From NCBI RefSeq assembly GCF_007004665.1, contig NZ_ML660072.1, positions 1 through 36,026 of the forward strand: 36,026 bases of DNA, in the 5' to 3' direction. Position 1 is the stretch's first letter, and every line of letters begins with the position of its first letter. Below, piece after piece: positions 1-8,486 of the stretch. The stretch comes from Denitrobaculum tricleocarpae (lineage in GTDB: Bacteria; Pseudomonadota; Alphaproteobacteria; Kiloniellales; Kiloniellaceae). The position numbers and the translations under genes are program-made. The notes beneath the pieces are model-generated. The model saw only the letters and a program-made list of their open reading frames with translations, did not search any database and was not told where the DNA came from.

Positions 1-48
1 GATCCGGGACCACTCTTCGTCGCTTAGATAAAATAACTTTCTGCCCAT
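1..48 (-). CDS. IS5-like transposase, N-terminal fragment cut by window edge
   Basis: Sixteen codons are visible, reading MGRKLFYLSDEEWSRI, with ATG at 48-46 and an AGGAGG ribosome binding site a few bases upstream. The Ser-Asp-Glu-Glu-Trp motif near the N-terminus is typical of IS5-family DDE transposases. The rest lies outside the window, so integrity and catalytic residues cannot be judged. An identical peptide start is found at the right end. Confidence 0.7.
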   Translation of the reverse strand, partial: MGRKLFYLSDEEWSRI

Positions 49-121
49 CCAAACCTCCTATCATCAGAAAGCTTGAATCACAGTTCCAATGTCACGAAAA
101 GCACCAATTGAGTACAGACCC
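1..121 (-). mobile_element. IS5-like insertion sequence, left copy (partial)
   Basis: This stretch is the reverse complement of the last 120 bases of the window, with one visible difference (a silent C/T in a Ser codon). It runs from the IS end (GGGTCTGTACTCAATTGG read on the minus strand, ending at 121) into the first codons of a transposase that leaves the window at base 1. A TA dinucleotide lies just outside (122-123), consistent with the 2-bp target duplication of some IS5-family groups. The family call rests on the transposase N-terminus only. Confidence 0.75.
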
Positions 122-212
122 TAAAGCAGACATAGAGTGTATAAACGAGCTCGGCCAATTGGTTTGCAATCAATACAGTTGATAGTGCAATTTCTGGATT
201 CGGAGTAATTTA

Positions 213-2087
213 TTAGTTGAACAGAGATATCTCGTCTGAAGTGAACCAACCTTTGCAAATTAGGAATTTCTTGATGGCTGTCGGATCGCCCGAGTAAACA
301 ACAAGTGCGAGGCTTTCTTCCGCCCTTGTACAGGTGACGTAAAGAAGCCGACGTGTACGTTCGATAGCAGTCTCCTTGCCTTCAGCCTCATTCTTCAAAT
401 CGGTTTTTGACTTCGGTTTCGCGCCCAAGAGCTTCTCGTATGCGGCCGCGCCTTTGAAACGGGCACTCTCGTCATCGGCCATCACCATCACACGTGGGAA
501 TTCCAACCCCTTAACTCCTTGGTGGGTCCCGAAAGCGCTCCGGTCTTCGACATATTCTTTGTACTTTGCAATCTCTGAAAATTTGGCCCCAAGGAATGAT
601 CGCAACGCAGACTGCTGTTCATCGGCCTTATCATCATCTTCGAGGCCTGCTCCGACCAGGGGTTGCAGTACATCCGGAACCTCGAAGAGCCCGGATTGGG
701 CAACAGAATCTAGGACTTCGCCACAGGTTGGATCCGCTGCACCCTCAAAAAGCGCTATCAACTCCTTTACAGCTGTGCGCACGGGGTCGAGGCGCGAGTC
801 CATGTCAGCAACCTCATTCTCTAGGTTTTTCTTAGCTACCAACGGCGAGTAGGCTCTGAGCAGCGCCATGAGCGTGAATTGGTCGCCCTCCTGGTCAGCT
901 TCAATCAATGGCAAAATGCGTTCGGTAAAGAGGCGAAGCGGTGCGAGCGTTCCATCGCGAAAGCTTGTTTTGAACGAGCTCACCTTGTCGATTGGTTCAA
1001 ACACCCCCGAAAAGCCGAGTCGATATGCGGCCATGTGGTGCTCAAGTGTCAAAGCCTTTACATTCTCCGGCACCAGCCATTTGTCATCACAGGTTGCAGT
1101 TGCCATATCCCGTCGAGCCCTTGCTTCTGCTGAAGCTCGATCCAGTTCGGAGTTCGGAAAAAGATAGACGCGCGCAAAACCACCCTCACGATCCTTCCGA
1201 GCCCGTTGCTTGCGACCATCATAATCGGCACGGATAGCATTCGCGAGATCGACAATACGTTGCCGACTTCGATGATTCATGATTTTGGCCGGTTGCCTCC
1301 AATGAGACGGAACACAATTCGCCAATTCTGGTAACCCGTGCGGATAAATCCGTTGCATTGTATCGCCGAACAACCCGAGAGATATGCGACCACGATAGGT
1401 TTCTTCAAATCGTAGCAGGGACGTCATGAAAGGCTTCAGCGTATCTTGACTCTCATCGATGAGAATAAAAGGAAACCGGCTCAATACAATCTTTTGCAAT
1501 GTTTCCTTTGACGTCAGAAACTCAGAGGTCATCGATATCACTTCTTCATGGCTGAGCGAGTCCATCCCAAAATTGTCGCCATTCGGATTGTAGGTGAAGG
1601 TTCTGATAGTTGGCAGATCCGTTAGGCGTCTGCCTTTGGAGTCGATTTTTCGGGCACGTTCGTCCGACTTTTTCCCGGGCTTGCCTTTTGCCTGTTCCTC
1701 ATGAAGCTTTGCAATTTCTGCTGGTAATCGCTCCAACACCCAACGTCGGATATCGTTGTTGCGCCCTTCGACAAGCGACCACGCAAAGCTGTGGATAGTC
1801 GCTACATGGAAGATGGGGTCATGATTGACACGTCGCAGAATTTCATCGCGCGCAGCTTTCGTATAGGTAATTACGGCAACTTGGCGCCCGCGCTGTCGAA
1901 GTTCAACTCCAAATGTCTGCGCCAAATACTCCAATGCATCTTTCAGCGATCGCGTTTTGCCCGATCCGGCTCCCGCAAAGAGAAAGAAACTCTTGGGCTC
2001 CTGAGGATTAAGAGCTTGCCTAATTTTCTCATCCGCTGGCGCGTCGCGCGTATCGTCTTCAAATAAGTCGGTCTGTTCTTCCGTCAC
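213..2087 (-). CDS. gajB: GajB-like UvrD/Rep superfamily 1 helicase (Gabija-type defence)
   Basis: This is a 624-aa superfamily 1 ATP-dependent DNA helicase, the likely partner of the OLD nuclease encoded just upstream. Visible motifs are Walker A AGAGSGKT (residues 38-45), TIHSF (97-101), the Walker B box DESQD (211-215), GDTMQRIY (241-248), NHRSRQRIVDLA (271-282), THQGVKGLEF (motif V) and RRLLYVTCTRAEE (motif VI, from 579). It starts at a GTG whose first four bases overlap the upstream gene's TGA (GTGA), indicating translational coupling. Class 2 OLD nucleases are typically followed by such a helicase, and Gabija is the defined anti-phage example. At 624 aa it is longer than the roughly 500-aa prototype GajB. 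GC content is visibly lower than in the rest of the window, suggesting horizontal acquisition. Confidence 0.8.
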   Translation of the reverse strand: MTEEQTDLFEDDTRDAPADEKIRQALNPQEPKSFFLFAGAGSGKTRSLKDALEYLAQTFGVELRQRGRQVAVITYTKAARDEILRRVNHDPIFHVATIHSFAWSLVEGRNNDIRRWVLERLPAEIAKLHEEQAKGKPGKKSDERARKIDSKGRRLTDLPTIRTFTYNPNGDNFGMDSLSHEEVISMTSEFLTSKETLQKIVLSRFPFILIDESQDTLKPFMTSLLRFEETYRGRISLGLFGDTMQRIYPHGLPELANCVPSHWRQPAKIMNHRSRQRIVDLANAIRADYDGRKQRARKDREGGFARVYLFPNSELDRASAEARARRDMATATCDDKWLVPENVKALTLEHHMAAYRLGFSGVFEPIDKVSSFKTSFRDGTLAPLRLFTERILPLIEADQEGDQFTLMALLRAYSPLVAKKNLENEVADMDSRLDPVRTAVKELIALFEGAADPTCGEVLDSVAQSGLFEVPDVLQPLVGAGLEDDDKADEQQSALRSFLGAKFSEIAKYKEYVEDRSAFGTHQGVKGLEFPRVMVMADDESARFKGAAAYEKLLGAKPKSKTDLKNEAEGKETAIERTRRLLYVTCTRAEESLALVVYSGDPTAIKKFLICKGWFTSDEISLFN

Positions 2088-4321
2088 TGGTCTTGTGCCT
2101 TCAACATCTGACTCTCTAGCCAGGTCAGGCCATCGGCAATGTACTTAGGCGCATGCAACAGTTTGAGGTCTTTGATGCTGAGAAGATCTAGGGCAAAGGC
2201 TGCTTTTTCTGGGCGTGTTTCTAACCGATCATACAACGCCTGCGCCAGCGCACTAGCATCTCCGCTTTCCTTAACTGCTGTGGCAAATGCATTGGTCATG
2301 GCAACGCCCTTCAGATTTCCAACGGCAGCGTGATTTGCCAGTACAAGGGCGTCCTCAAAAGTACTTGGAATGATGTCTGCCGCTTGCGCGCCGACCGGGA
2401 ATTCGACCGCTTGAGAGCGCTGGTAAACAACCCCAACTTCTCCGAATCCTTCACCCGTCGCGACCGATACATCGTTTTCGTCCAGAAGGACATCAACCGC
2501 GGCTTGTTTCGGTATCCATGTCTTGAGAACCGAGTTGCTGGTCGCATAGCCCTGACCCTTTTTCGGAGGAACCGATTTGCGGTTGTCGGCTGGATTGATC
2601 GCATCAAGATCGGTGATGATGAGCGTCGGAACACACAACAGCTCGATTAGCGGCTTCAGTCGATGCGCATGACTCCCACCAATCTCAAGAAGAGACAAGT
2701 ACCGCTCCGCGAGATTAGAGAACTGATTGCTGATGAAATGCGGAAGGAGAATGCGTTCGGCGGCACCTTCAACCAAGATGACACCGTCGGCAAAGAACAA
2801 GTCACAGTGGGTAGTCTGGAGATAACGTCGAGCAAACCGGGTGGTCTCGTCGTCTTTCCCAAATAGACCTCGCAAATTAGCCACTTTAGAGGTAGAAACC
2901 AGTGGCGGTTTAGGTGGCAAGCGCTTGAAATACCTAAGATCCGCAAATTCAACCTCGTGGGCGATGTGACTGGAGTGGGTGCTGACAATGAGCTGCGTAA
3001 CGAATAGCGGCTTCTTGCCAAGAGATGGGTGATTTCTCAGCACGTCATAGGCACGCCGCATGAAAACCTGTTGAACCTGGGCGTGAAGATGCGCCTCAGG
3101 TTCTTCAATCAGAATGAGCTGAAGTGGTGCTATCGCTCCTTGAGGTTCTGCTGTTTCGTCGCCAGAAAATTTACCTACGCGCATCCAATCGTCCCGAAAG
3201 CGCATCAGCAGAAAGACCATAGAAATGAGGTTCTGAAAACCGAGCCCGTTATAATTCTCAGGTAATCGGATCGGTCCGCCCTGGCCGCCAATATCGTATT
3301 GAACGGCTGAAGGATGGTTTAAACCGTCAGTCGGACGGATACGGGTTGAAATAGAAAGCTTAGGATTCGAAATGCCAGGATATCCTAGCGTTTCCAGTTC
3401 TCCGATCGCATCAGCAAACCCTTTTTTGAGGCGCTCGTCGAAAGTCCGTTGTGCTACGTGAAAGGCGCCCAGCGCGCTTACGTCTTCTTCAGTTGGATCT
3501 TTGTCAGGATCAAGGTGCCTCTTGTAGTAGGCCGCCAACTGGTCGGACAGCTTCCGTGAAGTTCTGCCGCTGATTTGCTCGCCATCATCGTCCAATGAAG
3601 CCTTACCGTCCGATGCGTCAGAAAATCCCCGTTGCGCCCTAATTTCCTTGATATGCAAGAGTCCTGAAAATGGGTTGCCCCTGATAGCTACTGCATTGTC
3701 TGGTAGAGATTGAGGCTTCAAACTGTCATTCGCACTCAGTTGCTTAGGATCTAACAGGTAGCCTTTTAGCTCAAACTTGGTCGACAACTGCCGCTCAAGA
3801 AAGTCCTGAAATGACTTCGGCCAAAGGGAAAAACCGGCTGGCGAATTCTTGTCTTTCTTGAGTGTTTTGAGGCGAGCTTCGGCTTTGGAACGCTCCTTAA
3901 AGTATTCTGAAACTAGTTCATCGAAAGTCTTCGCCTCCAGCCGGATGCGCACTCCAAGTAACCCATCCTCCCAATCGAGGCTAGGTATCAGATGAGCGAC
4001 ATGATGTAGCTCATTGTCCTTTACGGAGAGCCAGACATCCATCTGCGGCAATTGTGCGTATAGTTTTTCGGGATCGGGTTCCTGATCATCAGGTAACTGG
4101 CGCCAAATCTCTGTTTGCTTCTCAATGGCTATCCAATTCGAAGCAGTTACGTCTTTGACAGAAAACCCTCCACGCTCTTTCAGAAAGTAACGTAACGCGA
4201 CCATCGCGGAGGTTTTCCCGCTGTTATTTGCCCCAACCAACAGCGTCTGTTTCTCCGCAAATTCCAGTCGAACACTTTGAAGCTTCCGGAAATTGCAAAC
4301 CTCGACAAAATCTATTCGCAT
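2084..4321 (-). CDS. gajA: GajA-like OLD-family ATPase/TOPRIM nuclease (Gabija-type defence)
   Basis: This is a 745-aa OLD-family endonuclease: an ABC-like ATPase followed by a TOPRIM nuclease domain. Walker A is GANNSGKT (residues 30-37), a signature-like GLGFQNLI sits at 359-366, Walker B is LILIEEPEAHLH (402-413) and the switch histidine is in VSTHSSH (447-452). The TOPRIM acidic residues are in LVEGAAE (E518, E522), TDLD (D571, D573) and FEDAL (656-660). The ATG at 4321 begins MRIDFVEVCNFRKL, the usual OLD N-terminus, and has a GAGAG purine run upstream. The frame stays open to a TTG at 4429, but that extension looks non-native. It is longer than prototype GajA (about 580 aa), with extra sequence between the ATPase halves. 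In Gabija, GajA nicks DNA when nucleotide pools fall. Assignment as class 2 OLD is firm, and Gabija function is inferred. Confidence 0.82.
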   Translation of the reverse strand: MRIDFVEVCNFRKLQSVRLEFAEKQTLLVGANNSGKTSAMVALRYFLKERGGFSVKDVTASNWIAIEKQTEIWRQLPDDQEPDPEKLYAQLPQMDVWLSVKDNELHHVAHLIPSLDWEDGLLGVRIRLEAKTFDELVSEYFKERSKAEARLKTLKKDKNSPAGFSLWPKSFQDFLERQLSTKFELKGYLLDPKQLSANDSLKPQSLPDNAVAIRGNPFSGLLHIKEIRAQRGFSDASDGKASLDDDGEQISGRTSRKLSDQLAAYYKRHLDPDKDPTEEDVSALGAFHVAQRTFDERLKKGFADAIGELETLGYPGISNPKLSISTRIRPTDGLNHPSAVQYDIGGQGGPIRLPENYNGLGFQNLISMVFLLMRFRDDWMRVGKFSGDETAEPQGAIAPLQLILIEEPEAHLHAQVQQVFMRRAYDVLRNHPSLGKKPLFVTQLIVSTHSSHIAHEVEFADLRYFKRLPPKPPLVSTSKVANLRGLFGKDDETTRFARRYLQTTHCDLFFADGVILVEGAAERILLPHFISNQFSNLAERYLSLLEIGGSHAHRLKPLIELLCVPTLIITDLDAINPADNRKSVPPKKGQGYATSNSVLKTWIPKQAAVDVLLDENDVSVATGEGFGEVGVVYQRSQAVEFPVGAQAADIIPSTFEDALVLANHAAVGNLKGVAMTNAFATAVKESGDASALAQALYDRLETRPEKAAFALDLLSIKDLKLLHAPKYIADGLTWLESQMLKAQDQ

Positions 4322-4541
4322 AGCACTCTCAAACCTGAACAGACGAATTGCGTGGTTGCAGGGTCTGCGCCAAAGTGACGATGAAAAAATCTTCGCGTCA
4401 ATTGCCCGCTTAAACAGATATTCAACCAATCGTAGGGTATGATTGAAAAATTTACAACTTTAAGATTCGCTATCTAAGAGGTCCGCATGTCGCCTGCCGC
4501 GATGCAACTTTTGACACATGCTGAATAGCCGCTATTGATCG

Positions 4542-4615
4542 GTGATCGGGCTCAGGTCTTCGATTGTCCGTACCTTCAAGTTCGCCGACGCACAATTAAA
4601 AATCTGACCCTGGTC
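4542..4615. repeat. REP-like palindromic repeat (GGGGTCAG family), copy 1
   Basis: The outer arms are gatcgggctcaggtctt and aaaatctgaccctggtc, which pair imperfectly. Inside them, ATTGTcCGT pairs with ACGcACAAT. Related blocks occur at 7976-8030 and 17183-17247. The element sits between the convergent ends of neither gene: it lies upstream of the Gabija pair and downstream of the HNH gene, so it may also end HNH transcription. Confidence 0.55.
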
Positions 4616-4782
4616 GTTACAGAGCAGATTCGCTCTCACCGCAGTTCGCTCTGTGCCGTTAGAGCTTGAAGCTGTTTTCCCGATGCCAGGTCAAAAACTC
4701 AGCCCGCGGCCGATCTGCCAGGCGTTCAGGTGCCAGGAGTTTCCCTGAGACGTTGATCATCGATTTCACCGCGTCAGGATCG
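4611..4782 (+). repeat. 172-bp direct repeat, left copy (HNH gene 3' end)
   Basis: This segment is nearly repeated at 7795-7965 in the same orientation, with scattered substitutions and about one base deleted. It covers the region just 3' of the HNH gene plus its last 40 or so codons. The pair flanks the HNH, RsbQ-like and kinase genes, so recombination between the copies would remove about 3.2 kb. Confidence 0.8.
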
Positions 4783-5558
4783 TTGGTCTGTCTGGAAACC
4801 AGGATCGCAAGATCGTCCGCTATTCCAACCAGCCCCCTGTCGAACATCCAGTGCGCCGTGCCCGATAGCGCGATCCCGTTGCTCACGATGTCAGGGCCAT
4901 CATGTTCGACGGGTCTGATATGTGCGGCCTCAACCTCTGCCCGGCCACCGCCATTGATCAGCCGTAACCCGGTGATGGCGCAGCGTTCGCCATAGGCGCG
5001 GAGGACATTTTTCCGGAAGTTTCGGTCGCGCACGGCCCGGTTGGTCAATTGCCGGACACGCTCTCCCGCCGACAGGTGTTGAAAGGGGCTCTGCTCTTCC
5101 CTGAAGCCCTCCGCAGTTCCAGCCGAATCAATCCGGGGCAGGATATCATCGTCACGTCCAAGGCCGCGTTCGAGGATGCGAGCGAAGTCTGCCGGAGAAA
5201 GCGGTCGGACCGCCGCCTGAGCCCGTCCTGAGATTTTGCCCTGGTCGTTCAAAAGACCTTGCTCGACCACATCACCGGCATCACGGAACGGCACGGGATC
5301 ACCGAAGTCGAGATAGGTCCCGGGCGCGATGATCGCCAGGTACATGTCAGCATGTCTCGGGTCGGGAATGATCTCCTGAACCTTGGCCACGGCAAAGTAG
5401 CCTTTGGTGTTTTTGACCTTCTTGGGCTCGAGATAAACGATCCAGTCCCCCTCACAGTCTTGAGCCCGTGACAGATAATTTTTCGGGAACTGATATCGTT
5501 CCGACGGCACGTCGTCGTAGATCGAATCAGTTCTGTGGATGAAGACACCAAACGCCAT
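4659..5558 (-). CDS. HNH endonuclease (putative restriction endonuclease family)
   Basis: This is a 299-aa protein with a C-terminal HNH nuclease fold: RCAITGL (C193), AAHIRPVEHDG (H213), SNGIAL (N227) and HWMFDRGL (H236) give the His-Asn-His set. The first 120 residues (MAFGVFIHRTDSIYDD, YQFP, GDWIVYLEPKK, GYFAVAKV) form a beta-rich domain seen in many alphaproteobacterial HNH proteins. It may recognise DNA, but I cannot name it. The start is set at the ATG at 5558. A start four codons upstream (5570) is possible, and neither has a good ribosome binding site. The gene lies just upstream of the Gabija pair in the same orientation but is separated from it by a palindromic repeat. A restriction or defence role is likely, though a homing or housekeeping role is not excluded. 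Confidence 0.8.
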   Translation of the reverse strand: MAFGVFIHRTDSIYDDVPSERYQFPKNYLSRAQDCEGDWIVYLEPKKVKNTKGYFAVAKVQEIIPDPRHADMYLAIIAPGTYLDFGDPVPFRDAGDVVEQGLLNDQGKISGRAQAAVRPLSPADFARILERGLGRDDDILPRIDSAGTAEGFREEQSPFQHLSAGERVRQLTNRAVRDRNFRKNVLRAYGERCAITGLRLINGGGRAEVEAAHIRPVEHDGPDIVSNGIALSGTAHWMFDRGLVGIADDLAILVSRQTNDPDAVKSMINVSGKLLAPERLADRPRAEFLTWHRENSFKL

Positions 5559-5822
5559 GCTGCAAACCATGACCGAAAATCATTGCGCTGCCAATCCGTG
5601 GGGCACTTGAAACAGCCGCGTGCCCAGCAGGCAGGGTAAGTGGAGGGGCAGATCCCGGTTTATACGCGCGCTCGTCGCGAGACCTCCCAATTACAGATTT
5701 ACTGGATTTAAGAAAATAGGTAATATGGATAGAAGCGAAATGGCCGTAATCTCGCTCCAGTTGTAGTAAAACGAGTTCGATTGCGCGGAATTCCGTAAGC
5801 AAGACAATCGGAGGCTGGTAGC

Positions 5823-6641
5823 TTGAGAAACCTATCCTTGACCAAAGAAGCGATCATCAAGCGAAACAACGTCACGATCCACGGAACCGGAAGTAAAGTG
5901 ATGATGCTGGCCCATGGTTTTGGGTGTGATCAACGCATGTGGCGGTTTGTCCTTCCCGCATTGTCGGAGCGTTATACGCTTGTGCTGTTCGATTACGTCG
6001 GGTCGGGCAACTCCGATCTGTCCAGCTTTTCCGTCGATAAGTACGCCGACCTGAACGGATATGCGCAGGACGCTGTGGACATCATTGACGCCTTCGAACT
6101 TAAAGATGTGACGTTTGTCGGCCACTCGGTCAGTAGCATGATCGGACTGATTGCATCCATCGCCTCACCGGGCGCGATCGCAGAGCTGATAATGGTGTGC
6201 CCGTCGCCGTGTTTCCTGAACGATTTGCCGGAGTATGAAGGAGGGTTCAACCGGAGCGATCTGGAAGAGCTCTTGAGTCTTATGGACAAAAACTACATTG
6301 GCTGGGCCAATTACCTGGCGCCGCTCGTCATGGGGGCGAACTCGTCGGAGGCGCTTATCGGAGAGCTTTCAGGCAGCTTCTGCTCTACCGATCCTGTCGT
6401 GGCCAAGGCCTTTGCCAAAGCCACGTTTTTTTCGGACCATCGCAGCCTCTTACCTCAGTGCAGCGCGCGAACGCTCATACTGCAATCGGCGTCAGATTCT
6501 CTGGCTTCGGTGCACATAGGAGAATACATCCATCAGCATGTACCCGACAGCGAACTGAAAATTATTGAAGCCGAAGGGCACTGCCTGCATATGACCGATC
6601 CGGAGGTCGCGGCAAGGTCTGTCATCGATTTTGCAGGTTAA
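5823..6641 (+). CDS. rsbQ: RsbQ-like alpha/beta hydrolase
   Basis: This 272-aa alpha/beta hydrolase closely resembles Bacillus RsbQ, the hydrolase needed for energy-stress signalling through RsbP. It shares KRNNVTIHGTG, GFGCDQRMW, LFDYVGSGNSDL, NYIGWA, FCSTDPV and FFSDHR. The catalytic triad is intact: Ser102 (GHSVSS), Asp225 (QSASD) and His253 (EGHCLHM). The plant receptors KAI2 and D14 belong to the same family. The start is TTG at 5823, 8 bases after a CGGAGG ribosome binding site; a second in-frame TTG at 5838 would match the RsbQ start more exactly. The stop overlaps the possible upstream start of the kinase gene, so the two form one unit. RsbQ proteins are thought to act on or deliver a small hydrophobic ligand sensed by the partner's PAS domain. 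Confidence 0.88.
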   Translation: MRNLSLTKEAIIKRNNVTIHGTGSKVMMLAHGFGCDQRMWRFVLPALSERYTLVLFDYVGSGNSDLSSFSVDKYADLNGYAQDAVDIIDAFELKDVTFVGHSVSSMIGLIASIASPGAIAELIMVCPSPCFLNDLPEYEGGFNRSDLEELLSLMDKNYIGWANYLAPLVMGANSSEALIGELSGSFCSTDPVVAKAFAKATFFSDHRSLLPQCSARTLILQSASDSLASVHIGEYIHQHVPDSELKIIEAEGHCLHMTDPEVAARSVIDFAG

Positions 6642-6648
6642 CAACCTG

Positions 6649-7791
6649 ATGAGCCCGTGCGGGACCGAGACCGACCTCCTGCCTTGCGGCATCGCCAAGA
6701 TCGGCAAAGACAGAAATCTGCTCAACTGCAACCGATACGCTCTGGATCTATTGGCTTGTGGAAGTGTGGACGACATTGCCGGCCGCAAAATCAGCGAGCT
6801 GGTTTCGGTTGGAACACAGATTTTTTTGGACAGCTATGTCTACCCGATGCTTTTGAACGAGGGCAGGGCCGAGGAGGTGCAGCTGATCCTCAAATCATTG
6901 GCTGGCGAGACCAAGCCGATCGTTGCCAATATCAGGATGAACGCGGACCAGACGACTGACTGGGCGTTCATGACCTGTGTCAACCGCGATCAGCTCTACA
7001 CCGAACTGCTGGGGGCGAGGGATACGCTTCAGGCTCAAACGCGGGAGCTCGGTCGGCTTAACGCCCGCAGTCAGGAGCGTCAGTCAAACCTGCAGGCCTT
7101 TTGTCAAAGTCTGTCCCACGATTTCAGCGGCCCAATTCGGCGAATCCGTCAGCTTATTGAGTTGGCGTTGATGGATCTTCGCAAAGGCGGGATCGAAGCG
7201 CCGGAAGAGTTCGAAATGCTCGGTTACGCCCTGAAGAACTCTGAAGTACTGACAGATCTGACAACGGGTCTGGTCGGGTACCTTGTCGCCGACCTGGCGG
7301 TGTCGCACGACGAGACCGTGGACCTGGAGGAGATCATATCGACGGTACTTTCCATGCGTGAGCAGCAGGACCCCACGAAACCAAAGGTACAGCGGACGTC
7401 ATTACCGACCATCACAGGCAGCAAAGCGCAGCTTCTGGTGTTGTTTAAAAATCTCCTGGAAAACGCCATTAAATATAACGAGAACGATCCGGAGATTACC
7501 ATCAGCCACAGCGAGAATGTTGCCAAAAGCCGGATCGTGATTGCGATCAAGGACAACGGCATAGGAATGTCGGCAGAGTCTCTGGAAAAGGTGTTTGACC
7601 CCTTTACCCGATTAAATCTAGAGGGCGACTACAAAGGCAGCGGTCTGGGACTGAGTATCGTCAAAAAAATGGTGATGAACCATGATGGCGACATATGGGC
7701 CGAGAGCACGCCGGGCACTGGAAGCACGTTCTACGTCTCACTCCCCCTCAATCCGCGGGGCCATCCCACGAGACCTGACTCTGACCGCTGA
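6649..7791 (+). CDS. PAS-domain sensor histidine kinase (RsbQ partner)
   Basis: This is a soluble 380-aa histidine kinase with no membrane segment. Residues 8-115 form a PAS domain whose core, FLDSYVYPMLLNEGRAEEVQL, resembles the PAS domain of RsbP-type proteins. A short coiled coil follows (118-150), then the H box CQSLSHDFSGPIRR (His157), N box LFKNLLENAIKYN, G1 DNGIGM (302-307), F box VFDPFTRL and G2 GSGLGLSIV (330-338). The ATG at 6649 is chosen, 7 bases after the hydrolase stop; an in-frame TTG at 6631 would overlap the hydrolase by 11 bases. No response regulator is present nearby, so the output is unknown. In Bacillus the RsbQ partner is a PAS-PP2C phosphatase, so kinase output here is a rewired version. 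The 3' end abuts a duplicated repeat. Confidence 0.85.
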   Translation: MSPCGTETDLLPCGIAKIGKDRNLLNCNRYALDLLACGSVDDIAGRKISELVSVGTQIFLDSYVYPMLLNEGRAEEVQLILKSLAGETKPIVANIRMNADQTTDWAFMTCVNRDQLYTELLGARDTLQAQTRELGRLNARSQERQSNLQAFCQSLSHDFSGPIRRIRQLIELALMDLRKGGIEAPEEFEMLGYALKNSEVLTDLTTGLVGYLVADLAVSHDETVDLEEIISTVLSMREQQDPTKPKVQRTSLPTITGSKAQLLVLFKNLLENAIKYNENDPEITISHSENVAKSRIVIAIKDNGIGMSAESLEKVFDPFTRLNLEGDYKGSGLGLSIVKKMVMNHDGDIWAESTPGTGSTFYVSLPLNPRGHPTRPDSDR

Positions 7792-7794
7792 CCA

Positions 7795-7965
7795 TGGTCG
7801 TTACAGAGCAGGTCCGCTGTCATCGCAGTTGGCTTTGGGCCGTTAGAGTTGGAAGCTGTTTTCCGATGTCAGGTCAGAAATTCTGCCCGCGGCGGGTATG
7901 CCAGGCGTTCGGGTGCCAGGCTTTTCCCTGAGACGTTGATCATCGATTTCACGGCGTCAGGATCG
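7795..7965 (+). repeat. 172-bp direct repeat, right copy (truncated HNH tail)
   Basis: This matches 4611-4782 at most positions. The similarity stops abruptly after GCGTCAGGATCG, where the intact HNH gene would continue, and a second palindromic-repeat block follows within about ten bases. Confidence 0.8.
7843..7964 (-). pseudogene. HNH endonuclease C-terminal remnant
   Basis: Read on the minus strand it gives DPDAVKSMINVSGKSLAP and then ERLAYPPRAEFLT, which matches the last 40 residues of the intact HNH protein. The following Trp codon has become TGA, and a one-base deletion then shifts the frame. The first 260 residues are missing. It is a decayed partial copy of the gene at 4659-5558 and can be used to date the duplication. 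Confidence 0.85.
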
Positions 7966-7975
7966 ACGGGGAACG

Positions 7976-8030
7976 TCTTCGATTGTGCGCGCCCTCGAGA
8001 TTGCCGACGTGCAATCAAGGGCTTGACCCC
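7976..8030. repeat. REP-like palindromic repeat, partial copy 2
   Basis: The block gtcttcgattgtgcgc...ttgccgacgtgcaatcaa...tgacccc matches the body of the repeat at 4542-4615 but lacks its left outer arm. It directly follows the HNH remnant, whereas at the left locus the repeat precedes the HNH tail, so the order of the two blocks is permuted. Confidence 0.55.
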
Positions 8031-8486
8031 AGTCTACTTCCAAGACTGCCGCTCTGAGCGGGGATGCTCCATCTGACTCCGGTCACAACCTGGCCACCGG
8101 GGGAGGCAGGAATGGGGCAACGACTGTCGTTCTCTCACCCCAACAAAAGTCCGGTTTCAGGAAACCTGTGTGGGATCCTTCGCGCCCGGATTTCTGTGGG
8201 CGGTTTCTGGTGGCGGTTTCTGTGGCCGGGCTTCTCTGCCCAGGCCTCTGTCGTTGCGCCCTACTTCAGCGCCAAATCGACCACAGTTTTACCACTGGCA
8301 TGAGTAAAGAATAATTATTAACTCTTGTTTTCACGAAGGCGCCTAGTGATCGAAGTTGTCTAGGCAGTAGAAAAAGACTTCGCTTTTGAAATTCAGAAGT
8401 GAATATCGCAATTCGGGTGAAGTGCCGTTTTGTGGAAGGGGCGATTTTGCCCGATGAATACTGAAACTATACAAGGAAGATAAACT
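8031..8486. other. Intergenic region upstream of EF-hand gene
   Basis: No convincing gene was found here. The segment becomes AT-rich from about 8300 (taaagaataattattaact), which probably carries the promoter of the EF-hand gene. The open frames across it lack family-like composition. Confidence 0.4.

Noticed and set aside
4322-4429. Upstream extension of GajA to a TTG
   Set aside because: The ATG at 4321 begins the conserved OLD N-terminus; the extra 36 residues lack family similarity.
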